A stretch of 64,000 nucleotides of DNA from an uncultured Bacilli bacterium. Lineage in GTDB: Bacteria; Bacillota_I; Bacilli_A; RF39; UBA660. Each line of letters begins with the position of its first letter. Position 1 is the stretch's first letter. Below the pieces are notes generated by a model. The model was given only the letters and a program-made list of their open reading frames with translations. It ran no database searches and was not told the origin of the DNA. Positions 17,924-27,188 of this stretch are shown piece after piece. A program made the translations under genes and the position numbers. Location: assembly GCA_934098745.1 (NCBI GenBank), contig CAKOPG010000006.1, forward strand, positions 13,683 through 77,682, read 5' to 3'.

Positions 17924-18852
17924 TGCGTATTGTTGTAGCCCTTGGCGGAAATGCCCTTGGAAAAACCCCTGAAGAACAACTAAAATTAGTTAAAGAAACT
18001 GCCAAGCAAATAGTTAAAATAGTAAATACAGGCCACGAAGTAGTCATAGTACATGGCAATGGCCCTCAAGTAGGAATGATTAATCTGGCATTTGATAGTG
18101 CATATCAAAGTAATATTGGTGTCCCTCTAATGCCATTCGCTGAATGTGGTGCCATGAGTCAAGGATATATTGGTTATCACTTACAACAAGCAATCGATGA
18201 AGAACTATCTAAAAATAATATAAACAAAAAATGCGCGACAATCATTACCCAAGTTATTGTTGATAAAGAAGATCCAGCCTTCCAAAACCCAACAAAACCT
18301 GTCGGAATGTTTTATAATCAAGATCAAGCTGAAAATATTGCAAGAGAAAAAGGTTATATTTTTGTCGAAGATGCCGGAAGAGGTTACAGGAGAGTAGTAC
18401 CATCCCCTAAACCAATAGGCATTGTCGAAGAGAACGAAGTTGTGCAACTTATAAAAAATGGCAATATAGTAATCACTTGTGGTGGCGGTGGCATTCCCGT
18501 AATCGCTACCAATAATGGCTATCAAGGAGTAGATGCCGTTATCGATAAAGATTTTGCCGCTTGCCGATTAGCTCAAACAATTGATGCTGATATATTATTA
18601 ATATTAACAGCCGTTGATAGCGTTTGTATCAACTATAACAAGCCAAATGAACAAAAACTAAAAAGTTTAACAGTATCTGAAGCCAAAAAATATCTTGAAG
18701 AAGGTCAATTTGCCAAAGGAAGTATGCTTCCTAAAATAGAAGCCTGTATTAACTTTGCTTCAGAAAATGAAGATAAAGTTGCAATTATATCTTCTCTTAA
18801 TGAAGGAATTAGTGCCTTAAATGGCCAAATAGGTACAACAATAAAAAAATAA
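17923..18852 (+). CDS. arcC: Carbamate kinase
   Basis: Transfers phosphate from carbamoyl phosphate to ADP, giving ATP, ammonia and CO2; this is the energy-yielding step of the pathway. The 309 residues begin MRIVVALGGNALG and show HGNGPQVG, GRGYRRVVPSP, CGGGGIPV and DKDFAACRLA, all standard for the amino-acid kinase fold of ArcC. Its start overlaps the arcB stop as TAATG, the same junction as arcA-arcB, indicating tightly coupled translation. Confidence 0.97.
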   Translation: MRIVVALGGNALGKTPEEQLKLVKETAKQIVKIVNTGHEVVIVHGNGPQVGMINLAFDSAYQSNIGVPLMPFAECGAMSQGYIGYHLQQAIDEELSKNNINKKCATIITQVIVDKEDPAFQNPTKPVGMFYNQDQAENIAREKGYIFVEDAGRGYRRVVPSPKPIGIVEENEVVQLIKNGNIVITCGGGGIPVIATNNGYQGVDAVIDKDFAACRLAQTIDADILLILTAVDSVCINYNKPNEQKLKSLTVSEAKKYLEEGQFAKGSMLPKIEACINFASENEDKVAIISSLNEGISALNGQIGTTIKK

Positions 18853-18871
18853 AAAGGAGGAAAATTAAAAA

Positions 18872-20647
18872 ATGTCAAAAAATAAAAGTATTACACTCTT
18901 TGAGAAATCACAAAAAAATTTAAAAAATGATATGCTTGTACTTGGAATACTGACAATTCTATTAGCAGTATTTAAAATAAATATTATATTTAATATAGTA
19001 TATGCCATATTACTATTTGCCGGATATTTTCAGGCTAAAAAAGGTAAAAAAAGTGCTGGCACAATAGGCATAATAGTTGGTATTCTTATGATTGTATCAA
19101 TAGTTCAGGGAGATATCATAGATACAATATTAGGCTTATTTGTATTCACTCACTCTGTAAGGTACAACGAATATCTAGATGATAAAGAATTAGGAATGCA
19201 AGTAGCAAATAAAACTAAGAAAGGTAAAAAATTTATGCTATCATCATTTACAATTATCATTTTACTACTCTTTATCTTAGGAATAGTATCACATTTACTA
19301 CCACAAGCTACATTTGTAAATGATGAAATTGTTAATGGTAGTGGTGTTATTGGAGCCAAACTATCTGACGTTCTAATGAGTCCAATATTAGGATTTAAAG
19401 ATGCCGTTGGTGTCGGCATATTTGTCATGATGTTAGGAGCATATCTAGCTGTTGTTACCAAAACAGGTGCTCTTGAATCAGGAATAAAAGTTTTAATAAA
19501 AAAATTAAAAGGAAAAGAACTTCTACTAATACCTATACTAATGTTTATTTTTAGTATTGGCGGAACAGCTTACGGTATGTTAGAAGAAACCGTTGGTTTT
19601 TACGCTTTACTTTCTGCTACAATGGTCGCTGCTGGAATGGATACCATCGTAGCATCTGCAACAATTCTTTTAGGAGCTGGTGTCGGTGTTTTAGGTTCAA
19701 CTGTCAATCCATTTGCCGTTGGAGCAGCTGTAGATGCCTTACCAGAAGGCATAGTCGTTAACCAAGGAATAATTATTGCAATTGGTGTTGCACTATGGAT
19801 AGTATCATATGTTATAGCTACACTATTTGTTATGAGTTATGCCAAAAAAGTAAAAGCTGACAAAGGATCAACATTCTTATCACTTCAAGAACAAAAAGCT
19901 ATGGAAAAAAGATACGGAAAAGAAGAAATTGATGAAAAAATATCTCTTACAGGAAAGCAAAAAATCACTTTATGGATTTTTGGTTTAGCCTTTCTAATAA
20001 TGATTTTAGGATTTATCCCATGGGAAGATTTCGGAGTAACTATATTCAATAACTTTACCGGATGGTTAGTAGGAACCCCTATTGGTGGTTGGTATTTTGA
20101 TGAAGCCTCATTATGGTTTCTAATTATTACAATTCTATTATGTATTATTAATGGGTTTAGTGAAAAAGAAACTGTTGATACTTTCGTAGATGGTGCTGAT
20201 GATATGGTCGGTGTTATCTTAATAATCGCTCTTGCACGTGGAGCATCAGTTTTAATGGGAATAACACATTTAGATAATTATATTATTTATAATGCCGCCG
20301 AATGGCTTCGTGGTGTACCAGCAATTCTTTATGCTCCATGCAGTTATCTATTACACGTTCTATTATCAGTATTAGTTCCATCGTCATCTGGCATAGCTAG
20401 CTTATCTACTCCAATTATGGGACCTCTTACTTATCAATTGGGATTCTCTGTTGAAACCAATATTATGATTTTAGTAGCCGCCAACGGTTTGGTAAATTTA
20501 ATTACGCCAACATGTGGTGCTATTATGGGTGGTTTAGCTCTTGCTAGAGTAGAGTACTCTACATGGCTAAAATGGGCTTGGAAAGTAGTGTTATGTATAG
20601 GATTAGCTTCAATGTTAATTCTAACACTAGCAATGTTAATCTTCTAA
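18872..20647 (+). CDS. arcD: YfcC/DcuC-superfamily arginine-ornithine antiporter with N-terminal membrane extension
   Basis: A 591-residue transporter of the YfcC family, which in arc operons is taken to exchange external arginine for ornithine. The transporter proper starts around residue 120 (FMLSSFTIIILLLFILG) and includes SIGGTAYGMLEETVGFYAL, a long hydrophobic core, and VPSSSGIASLSTPIMGP near residue 505. The first 110 residues are an added hydrophobic module with three or four short membrane segments separated by lysine-rich turns, not part of the usual 480-510-residue family. AAGGAGG lies upstream and a terminator follows at once. Substrate is inferred from the operon. Confidence 0.87.
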   Translation: MSKNKSITLFEKSQKNLKNDMLVLGILTILLAVFKINIIFNIVYAILLFAGYFQAKKGKKSAGTIGIIVGILMIVSIVQGDIIDTILGLFVFTHSVRYNEYLDDKELGMQVANKTKKGKKFMLSSFTIIILLLFILGIVSHLLPQATFVNDEIVNGSGVIGAKLSDVLMSPILGFKDAVGVGIFVMMLGAYLAVVTKTGALESGIKVLIKKLKGKELLLIPILMFIFSIGGTAYGMLEETVGFYALLSATMVAAGMDTIVASATILLGAGVGVLGSTVNPFAVGAAVDALPEGIVVNQGIIIAIGVALWIVSYVIATLFVMSYAKKVKADKGSTFLSLQEQKAMEKRYGKEEIDEKISLTGKQKITLWIFGLAFLIMILGFIPWEDFGVTIFNNFTGWLVGTPIGGWYFDEASLWFLIITILLCIINGFSEKETVDTFVDGADDMVGVILIIALARGASVLMGITHLDNYIIYNAAEWLRGVPAILYAPCSYLLHVLLSVLVPSSSGIASLSTPIMGPLTYQLGFSVETNIMILVAANGLVNLITPTCGAIMGGLALARVEYSTWLKWAWKVVLCIGLASMLILTLAMLIF

Positions 20648-20652
20648 AAAAG

Positions 20653-20685
20653 AAAAACACTTCACAACTTGTTGAAGTGTTTTTA
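20653..20685. terminator. Bidirectional terminator between arcD and the ispE-like gene
   Basis: AACACTTCA (20656-20664) and TGAAGTGTT (20673-20681) pair, flanked by A-run and T-run on opposite sides, so it can end transcripts from both convergent genes. Confidence 0.85.
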
Positions 20686-21543
20686 TAATATTTTTGTAAT
20701 AATCTTATGTCCATGACAATTTCTACGAATATATCCATCGAAATTAGGAAATTCATATTTTAAAGTTCTTTTTAATTCATTAGTAATTAAAGACTTAGAA
20801 GCCACAAAATATGCCGGACCAACTCCCGATAAAGAATGTTCTATATTGGGATATTTCAGTAAAAAATTACGCAACCTTTTTAGTTCATCAGGCATAAAAT
20901 CATTGAAGTCATTATGAATTATTCCAGGTTGAAATATTTTCTTTCGTAAATTATCTTTAGTAATACTAGCAAACATTTCCCCGGTACTGATATTCATATT
21001 TGGAATTAATATTAGATAAAATTTATATGGATTATCACTATCTAAAGATTTAATATTTTCACCACAACCGGTTATTTTAGCATATCCACCAGTAATAAAA
21101 TAAGGCGCTTCAAAATTAATAAGTGAAGCCAAATATCGAAGTTCATGATTAGCAAGTCCTGTCTTATAGTAAGTATTTAATCCTAATAAAATTCCTGCAA
21201 TATTTGAAGCCTTATTTCCAAGCCCTAATACATTTATATCGTTAAAAATAGAAATATGTAAATTATTAGGAGTAATATTTGTATATGCAAAAAAAATATT
21301 ACATGCACAGTAAAAATCTTCATAACTAGTTTCACTTGTCAAATTGTTAGAAAGAATATTAATATTTTTTTCCGTATTTCTTTTAAGTGGCAATTCAGTA
21401 ATAGTTATATAATCATACATATCTATTGTTTGATTAACAGCAGTAATTGAATGAAGTTTTTTTGTTTCGTTAATACCATTAACATTTAAAAATAAATTAA
21501 CTCTAGCTGGACATTTAATACATACTGATCTTACAGTATTCAT
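20683..21543 (-). CDS. IspE-like GHMP kinase with altered active-site motifs
   Basis: A 286-residue GHMP-superfamily protein closest to IspE, the 4-diphosphocytidyl-methylerythritol kinase of isoprenoid synthesis. The overall pattern fits: CPARVNLFLNV, then KLHSI, GLGNKASNIAG, FEAPYFITGG and LSGVGPAYF. Key positions differ from active IspE: lysine in PAKLNLF is arginine, the ATP-loop GLGGGSS reads GLGNKAS, the catalytic aspartate (ADVPFF) aligns with glutamate, and the SGSG loop is SGVG. It may be a diverged kinase with another substrate or inactive. The ATG at 21543 follows GAGGG; the upstream in-frame ATG at 21576 would precede the predicted transcript start. Confidence 0.75.
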   Translation of the reverse strand: MNTVRSVCIKCPARVNLFLNVNGINETKKLHSITAVNQTIDMYDYITITELPLKRNTEKNINILSNNLTSETSYEDFYCACNIFFAYTNITPNNLHISIFNDINVLGLGNKASNIAGILLGLNTYYKTGLANHELRYLASLINFEAPYFITGGYAKITGCGENIKSLDSDNPYKFYLILIPNMNISTGEMFASITKDNLRKKIFQPGIIHNDFNDFMPDELKRLRNFLLKYPNIEHSLSGVGPAYFVASKSLITNELKRTLKYEFPNFDGYIRRNCHGHKIITKIL

Positions 21544-21566
21544 TTTTTCCCTCTTTTCGAAGTAGT

Positions 21567-21595
21567 ATTCTACCATAAAACAAATAATAAATCAA
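21567..21595 (-). promoter_or_regulatory. Promoter of the ispE-like gene
   Basis: Minus-strand TTGATT (21595-21590), 17-bp spacer, TAGAAT (21572-21567). Its start point near 21560 supports translation from 21543. Confidence 0.6.
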
Positions 21596-21624
21596 ACATA
21601 ATACCCTAAAAAGTAAAAAAACAC

Positions 21625-21653
21625 TTGTTATTTTCCTGTTTTTATGATATCTT
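21625..21653 (+). promoter_or_regulatory. Probable leuS promoter
   Basis: TTGTTA (21625-21630), 17-bp spacer, TATCTT (21648-21653), giving a leader of about 230 nt, the usual size for a T-box. The -10 is a poor match. Confidence 0.4.
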
Positions 21654-21679
21654 AATATTAGTTTATAAAAAGCCCAAAA

Positions 21680-21872
21680 TAGAAGTAGTAATAAGACCAA
21701 TTATTTTAAGAGAGAATACATTTGGTGAAAGTATTTAATAATAATCTTATGAACTTGTCTATTTAGCTGATATTATTTCCGCTGAAAAGCGTTAAAATTA
21801 GAGCGTATAACAATAGTTATAAAATAAGGTGGTACCGCGAGTAGTCTCGTCCTTATATTATAACTTTTTTTA
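21680..21872 (+). ncRNA. T-box leader controlling leuS
   Basis: The T-box core AAGGTGGTACCGCG lies at 21826-21839. Stem I features precede it: AGTAGTAATAA, an AGAGAG and GGTGAAAG arrangement, then a specifier-loop pattern GAA-CTT-G with CTT, a leucine codon, at 21754-21756. The base after TGG in the T-box is T, which pairs with discriminator A73, as found in the tRNA-Leu at 35237. The terminator is AGTTATAA (21815-21822) with TTATAACT (21858-21865), followed by a T run. Uncharged tRNA-Leu would stabilise the antiterminator and raise leuS expression. Confidence 0.9.
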
Positions 21873-21892
21873 ATGTTAAGGAGGATTATTAT

Positions 21893-24292
21893 ATGTATAA
21901 TTTTACAAAAATTGAAAAAAAATGGCAAAAATATTGGCTTGAAAACCAAACCTTCCAAGCTATAACAGGTAGCAAAAAACAACCATATTATATATTGGTT
22001 GAATTTCCTTATCCATCTGGAGCCGGACTTCATGTTGGGCATGTTAGAAGTTATACAGCCCAAGATGCCATAGCCAGAATGAAAAGAATGCAAGGATACA
22101 ATGTTTTATTTCCTATGGGATGGGATGCTTTTGGAGCACCAGCAGAACAATATGCTATTAAAAATCATATTCATCCCAAACAAGCTGTTAAAGAAAACAT
22201 TAAAACATTTAAAGGACAAATGTTATCTTTAGGATTTTCTTTTGATTGGGACAGAGAATTTTCAACAACCGATCCAGAATATTATAAGTGGACACAATGG
22301 CAATTTTTACAATTTTATAAACACGGAATGGCATATAAGGCAAAAACTAATGTTAACTGGTGCCCAAAGTGCTTAAGTGTATTGTCAAATGAAGATGCCG
22401 CTGGCGGAGTTTGTGAAAGATGTGGTAGTAAAGTCATTCAAAAAGAAAAAGAACAATGGATGTTAAAAATGAGTGATTATGCCGAAGATTTGATTAAAGG
22501 ATTAGAAGATACGAATTTTGCTGATAGAGTAAAACTGGGTCAAATAAATTGGATTGGCAAGTCTACTGGTGCCGAAGTTGATTTCACCATTGAAGAAACC
22601 AATGATAAATTAACCGTGTATACTACTAGGTGCGATACATTGTTTGGAGTAACTTTTATGGTTATAGCTCCCGAACATCCTATAATTAATAAATTATCTA
22701 ATATAATTACAAATATGGATGAAGTAAAAAAATATCAAGAATTTGCTAAATCAAAAAGTGCCTTTGAAAGAACTGAGGTAAATAAAGATAAAACTGGTGT
22801 AAAATTAGAAGGAATCACTGTAAAAAATCCATTAAACAATAAGGAAGTTGCCGTATTCATATCTGATTATGTAATGATGGGCTATGGAACAGGTGCTATA
22901 ATGGCCGTTCCAGCCCATGATGAACGTGATTATGAGTTTGCTAAAAAGTTTGACTTAGAAATTATTCCAGTTATTAAAGGCGGTGACATCGCAAAAGGCG
23001 CCTATACTGGCGATGGTGAAATGATAAATTCCGATTTTCTAAACGGTTTTACCAATAAAAAAGATTCTATAAAAAGAATGCTTGAATACCTAAAAGAAAA
23101 CAAAATTGGCCGTGAAAAAGTTAATTATCGTCTTCAAGATTGGGTTTTTTCGAGACAAAGATTCTGGGGAGAACCTATTCCAATGGTATATTGTGAAAAA
23201 TGTGGCTGGCAACCAATTCCCGAAAATGAATTACCTCTTTTATTACCAGATGTAGCAGAATATGAGCCAACAGATAATGGCGAAAGCCCATTAGCCAAAA
23301 TAAAAGAGTTTGTCGATACTACTTGTCCATGTTGCCACGGCTATGCCAGAAGAGAAACCGATACAATGCCTAACTGGGCGGGATCTTCTTGGTATTTCCT
23401 ACGTTATATGGATCCGCACAACGAAAATGAATTTGCTTCAATGGATGCCATGAAATATTGGAAAAGAGTAGACTGGTATAATGGTGGTATGGAACATACT
23501 GCAAGACATTTATTATATGCTAGATTTTGGGTTCAATTTTTATATAACATTGGATTAGTACCATCAAAAGAAATGATTTGGACTAGAGTTAGTCATGGTA
23601 TGGTTTTGGGTTCTGATAATCAAAAAATGAGTAAATCAAAAGGAAATGTAATAAATCCCGACGAAATCGTTAGTGATTATGGAGCAGATGTTTTAAGAAT
23701 ATACGAAATGTTTATGGGAGATTATCAACAAGATGCACCATGGAGTACAGATTCACTAAAAGGTTGTAAAAGATTTATTGATAGAGTATATAGATTAAAA
23801 AATAAGTTAAATGATAACCAAGGCTATACAAAGGAATTAGTAGTTATTCAAAACAAAACAATCAAAGGAGTAACCTATGATTTAGAAAGAATGGGATATA
23901 ATACTTACATTTCTAAATTAATGATTTTAACCAATGCTTATGAAGAATCACCTTCGATTACCAAAGAAGACTATCGATTGTTACTAATTTTACTTAATCC
24001 TGTAGCGCCACATTTAACAGAAGAATTGAATGAAGAAATGGGTTATGACATAATAGCTAATACCAAATGGCCAATATGTGATGAAACAAAATTAATAGAA
24101 ACTGAAAGAGAAATAGCAATTCAAGTAAATGGTAAAGTAAGAGCTACCATAAATATTACATTAGATGAAAGCGAAGAAAGTATCAAAGCTAAGGCTCTAT
24201 CATGCGAAAATGTAAAAAAACATTTAGAAGGATTAGAAGTAATAAAAATAATGGTTATTAAAAATAAAATAGTTACCATAGTAGCTAAATAG
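21893..24292 (+). CDS. leuS: Leucyl-tRNA synthetase
   Basis: Class I synthetase charging tRNA-Leu, 799 residues, close to the usual bacterial length. The HIGH-type motif is GAGLHVGHVRSYTAQD near residue 45, zinc-site cysteines appear in CPKCLSVLSNEDAAGG with CERCG, the CP1 editing domain includes TTRCDTLFGVTF and GTGAIMAVPAHDERDYEF, and the second catalytic motif is KMSKSKGNVINPDE. AAGGAGG precedes the ATG at 21893. Expression is controlled by the T-box leader. Confidence 0.98.
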   Translation: MYNFTKIEKKWQKYWLENQTFQAITGSKKQPYYILVEFPYPSGAGLHVGHVRSYTAQDAIARMKRMQGYNVLFPMGWDAFGAPAEQYAIKNHIHPKQAVKENIKTFKGQMLSLGFSFDWDREFSTTDPEYYKWTQWQFLQFYKHGMAYKAKTNVNWCPKCLSVLSNEDAAGGVCERCGSKVIQKEKEQWMLKMSDYAEDLIKGLEDTNFADRVKLGQINWIGKSTGAEVDFTIEETNDKLTVYTTRCDTLFGVTFMVIAPEHPIINKLSNIITNMDEVKKYQEFAKSKSAFERTEVNKDKTGVKLEGITVKNPLNNKEVAVFISDYVMMGYGTGAIMAVPAHDERDYEFAKKFDLEIIPVIKGGDIAKGAYTGDGEMINSDFLNGFTNKKDSIKRMLEYLKENKIGREKVNYRLQDWVFSRQRFWGEPIPMVYCEKCGWQPIPENELPLLLPDVAEYEPTDNGESPLAKIKEFVDTTCPCCHGYARRETDTMPNWAGSSWYFLRYMDPHNENEFASMDAMKYWKRVDWYNGGMEHTARHLLYARFWVQFLYNIGLVPSKEMIWTRVSHGMVLGSDNQKMSKSKGNVINPDEIVSDYGADVLRIYEMFMGDYQQDAPWSTDSLKGCKRFIDRVYRLKNKLNDNQGYTKELVVIQNKTIKGVTYDLERMGYNTYISKLMILTNAYEESPSITKEDYRLLLILLNPVAPHLTEELNEEMGYDIIANTKWPICDETKLIETEREIAIQVNGKVRATINITLDESEESIKAKALSCENVKKHLEGLEVIKIMVIKNKIVTIVAK

Positions 24293-24326
24293 AGAGTTAT
24301 ATCATATGATATAATTCTTTTTTTGT
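24293..24326 (+). terminator. leuS terminator
   Basis: A 12-bp stem AGAGTTATATCA/TGATATAATTCT (one G-T pair) right after the stop codon, then TTTTTTT. Confidence 0.85.
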
Positions 24327-24596
24327 TATAGAACATATTATTAGAGATAAAAAATATAATCAAAACAAATCTCTATAAAATCAATGTAGGAAGTATTATC
24401 ATAAATATTATTATAATTAATAATACAACTATTTATAGTTATTTTCTTCATCACGGATATCACAATTGTGTAATTAATTTTTGGAACTGCCTTATCACTA
24501 ACAATTTAGTACATAATTATTTTTTTTAAAAAATTCATCGATTTAAAAGTAATTTGTTAAAAAAATATTGAATAATAATATTGAAAGGATGATTAT
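24327..24596. other. AT-rich spacer before the adhesin gene
   Basis: About 270 bp without a gene. TAGAGAT and ATCTCTA form a weak inverted repeat near 24340-24378. I see no convincing promoter at a suitable distance from the ATG at 24597; one TTGTTA/TAATAT pair lies too close. No RNA gene is recognised. Confidence 0.5.
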
Positions 24597-26489
24597 ATGA
24601 AAAAAATAATTGCAATATTGATAACTACAATATTATTATTAGTAAATATTTCTTTAGTTAATGCTGATACTACCGGACAGTTAAATTTATTTTATGAAGA
24701 TAATATATATTATGAAATGAAAGGTAACAATTTCTATATGTCATACCCATTTCCGTTCTATACCATTTCTAATCATACTGTTTATTGTATTGAGCCAGGA
24801 GTTAATATTACATCGTTAGATTATTCAGGAAAACCAATTCTTAGTTTGTCCCCATATAGTGAAGAAATAAACAAAAAAATAGAATTAATAGGTCATTATG
24901 GTTATGAATATCATGGACATAACACAAGTCTCTTTCGTGTAGCCACTCAAGTATTAATGTGGGAAACTATAAGTGATAAAACAACAGAAATTAGAACAAA
25001 GCAATACGGTTATGGCGAAAAGATAAGTATTGACAAAGAAAAAAATGAGATTTTAAGTTTAGTTAACAATCATTATTTGAAACCAAGCTTTGATAATGGC
25101 ACATATCATACTGTTTATGGTAAAAATTTAATTATAGAAGATACCAACCAAGTATTATCTAAATATGACATTATTGATACTGATAAAAATATTGTTAAAA
25201 CAATTGATAATAAATTATATATAACTCCCCAAAAGTATGGGACATCAAAAATAATTCTTCAAAAGAAAAAGTATGATAATGAAACTACCATAATTTTTAC
25301 CGGCAGTGATGGTATCAGCCAAAAACTAGCCAAATTTAGAGCAAGCGACACCATCAACAGTGAGATTATCTTAAACACATTTGGAGCTAAACTAAAAATT
25401 ATTAAAGTTGATAAAGAAACCGGTAAATCGATTCCAAAATCAAAAATTAAATTCAAAATTAAAGATATCTCTAATAATGAATATATTTGTGAGGGGCAAA
25501 AGTTATCTAAAGAAAAAGATCCATGCATTTATGAAACCGATAATTCAGGTACTATTATAACATCAAAGTATTTGTTTGGAGATTACCTAATCGAGGAACT
25601 AGAAGATTCCATATTTGATGGTTATGTCTGGAATAAGAATCCCTTATTTATTCATATAAATCAAAATAGTGACATCTTTTTAGATAAAGAAAATACACCA
25701 GTAATAATAACAAAATTCGAAAATGAACGCGTAAAGGGAAAAGTGAATATCAAAAAAAATGGTGAAAAATTAATCTTTGAAGAAAACACTTATAAGTATG
25801 AAGAAGTGCCGTTAGATAATGTTGAAATAGGCCTATATGCTCAAAATGATATTTATATAAATGGTGACAAAAAATATTCTAAAAACGAATTAATAGCAAA
25901 GGTTATTACAGAAAATGGCTTAGCTACTATAGATAATTTAGAACTTGGTAAATATTACCTAAAAGAAATATCTACAGATGATAGCCATGTTTTAGATGAT
26001 AGTATATATCCATTTGAATTAAAGTATCAAGATCAACATCAAAATATAATTGTTAAAAATATTGAATTAAAAAATTATTACAAAAAAGGAACTCTTCATT
26101 TTATTAAGACAGATTTACAGACAAATAAACCAATACCCAACACTCTAATAGACATATATGCTTATATAATTAATGATGATAAAGAAATAGTTTCTACCTT
26201 GATTTATACAGGATATACAGATGAGTTAGGTGAAATCATTTTATCTGATTTGTTTGTTGGAAAAGGATATATTGTTGAAAAAGAAAGCGCTAGTGGCTAT
26301 CAGTTGAGTAAAGAAATAATACCCTTTGAAATAAAAGAAGACGGCGAAATTGTCAAAGTAAATATGACTAATAAACAGATAGTAAAAGTTCCAGATACTT
26401 ATTTGAATAGTAAAAAAATGTACAATTATACAAGTATTTCATTTATTATGATTGGTATTTATGGATTAATACATGTTAAGAAAAAATAA
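24597..26489 (+). CDS. Thioester-domain, Cna-B-repeat surface adhesin with sortase signal
   Basis: A 630-residue exported surface protein. A signal peptide ends near VNA|D at residue 23. A thioester domain follows: C64 in TVYCIEPGV and Q118 in VATQVLMWE are the pair that forms the reactive cross-link used for covalent adhesion. Prealbumin-like/Cna-B modules follow, with start motifs such as AKLKIIKVDKETGKSIPKSK near residue 265, GKVNIKKNGEK near 380 and GTLHFIKTDLQTNKPIPN near 500, each ending in a YLxEE- or YIVEKE-type strand. The C-terminus has KVPDTYLN, a hydrophobic helix and KKK, an LPxTG-like signal with VPDTY. The sortase gene overlaps its end by 17 bp and is presumably dedicated. Confidence 0.9.
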   Translation: MKKIIAILITTILLLVNISLVNADTTGQLNLFYEDNIYYEMKGNNFYMSYPFPFYTISNHTVYCIEPGVNITSLDYSGKPILSLSPYSEEINKKIELIGHYGYEYHGHNTSLFRVATQVLMWETISDKTTEIRTKQYGYGEKISIDKEKNEILSLVNNHYLKPSFDNGTYHTVYGKNLIIEDTNQVLSKYDIIDTDKNIVKTIDNKLYITPQKYGTSKIILQKKKYDNETTIIFTGSDGISQKLAKFRASDTINSEIILNTFGAKLKIIKVDKETGKSIPKSKIKFKIKDISNNEYICEGQKLSKEKDPCIYETDNSGTIITSKYLFGDYLIEELEDSIFDGYVWNKNPLFIHINQNSDIFLDKENTPVIITKFENERVKGKVNIKKNGEKLIFEENTYKYEEVPLDNVEIGLYAQNDIYINGDKKYSKNELIAKVITENGLATIDNLELGKYYLKEISTDDSHVLDDSIYPFELKYQDQHQNIIVKNIELKNYYKKGTLHFIKTDLQTNKPIPNTLIDIYAYIINDDKEIVSTLIYTGYTDELGEIILSDLFVGKGYIVEKESASGYQLSKEIIPFEIKEDGEIVKVNMTNKQIVKVPDTYLNSKKMYNYTSISFIMIGIYGLIHVKKK

Positions 26490-27105
26490 ATATATAAATA
26501 GAAGAAAATTTATTTTTAAAATTATTTCTATTTCAATACTTATAATTGGACTTTTAATGTTAATAGTAAAGAAAGGCTATAAATATTATCTACATATAAA
26601 AGAAATTAATAAGGTAAATGAGTATTTCGAGTTTCACAAAATAAATACTTTAAATCTAAAGATAAATAAAAGTGATATTGCCAGTGGCAAAGTATCAGAC
26701 TGCACCTATCTTGGAGTTTTAGAAATACCCCAAATAAATCTTTTAAGAGTGTTTTTCAGAATAGACGACCAAAACAATGATTCTTCTAAAAATTTGGAGG
26801 TTATCAAAGAAAGTGATATGCCAGATGTTACTGGCGGAAACTTGATAATAGCCGCACATTCAGGAGATAGTTCAGTTAGTCATTTTAAAAATCTCTATAA
26901 ATTAGAAAAAGATGATATTGCTTATATCTATTATAACAATGAAAAATATATCTATCGGGTTTTTAAAAAATATGAAGTAATGAAAACCGGCACTATTTCT
27001 ATTGATAGAGATAATTCAAAAAATATTTTAACATTAATTACTTGTGATAGAACTGATAAAATGAAACAAATTATTTACCAATTAGAATTAACTGATAAAA
27101 ATTAA
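26473..27105 (+). CDS. Sortase, probably dedicated to the upstream adhesin
   Basis: A 210-residue membrane transpeptidase that cleaves a C-terminal sorting signal and joins the protein to the cell wall. One membrane segment lies at residues 13-32 with the catalytic domain outside. H129 (IIAAHSG) and C191 (TLITCDRTD) are the catalytic pair; the arginine position is not canonical, with R193 or a lysine near 199 as candidates, so the class is not assigned. It starts inside the adhesin gene (17-bp overlap), consistent with translational coupling. A strong terminator follows. Confidence 0.9.
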   Translation: MLRKNKYINRRKFIFKIISISILIIGLLMLIVKKGYKYYLHIKEINKVNEYFEFHKINTLNLKINKSDIASGKVSDCTYLGVLEIPQINLLRVFFRIDDQNNDSSKNLEVIKESDMPDVTGGNLIIAAHSGDSSVSHFKNLYKLEKDDIAYIYYNNEKYIYRVFKKYEVMKTGTISIDRDNSKNILTLITCDRTDKMKQIIYQLELTDKN

Positions 27106-27149
27106 TAATAAAAGTTGTCCTTTTTCATCAGCAAAAAATTTTCTAGTTC

Positions 27150-27181
27150 AAAATTTCATGTATTAATCATGAAATTTTTCT
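27150..27181 (+). terminator. Terminator of the adhesin-sortase operon
   Basis: AAATTTCATG (27151-27160) and CATGAAATTT (27168-27177) around TATTAAT, followed by TTT. Confidence 0.8.
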
Positions 27182-27188
27182 ATATTTA

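Noticed and set aside
24553..24587. TTGTTA-N17-TAATAT as promoter of the adhesin
   Set aside because: The -10 ends 10 bp before the ATG and overlaps the ribosome site region, leaving no leader.
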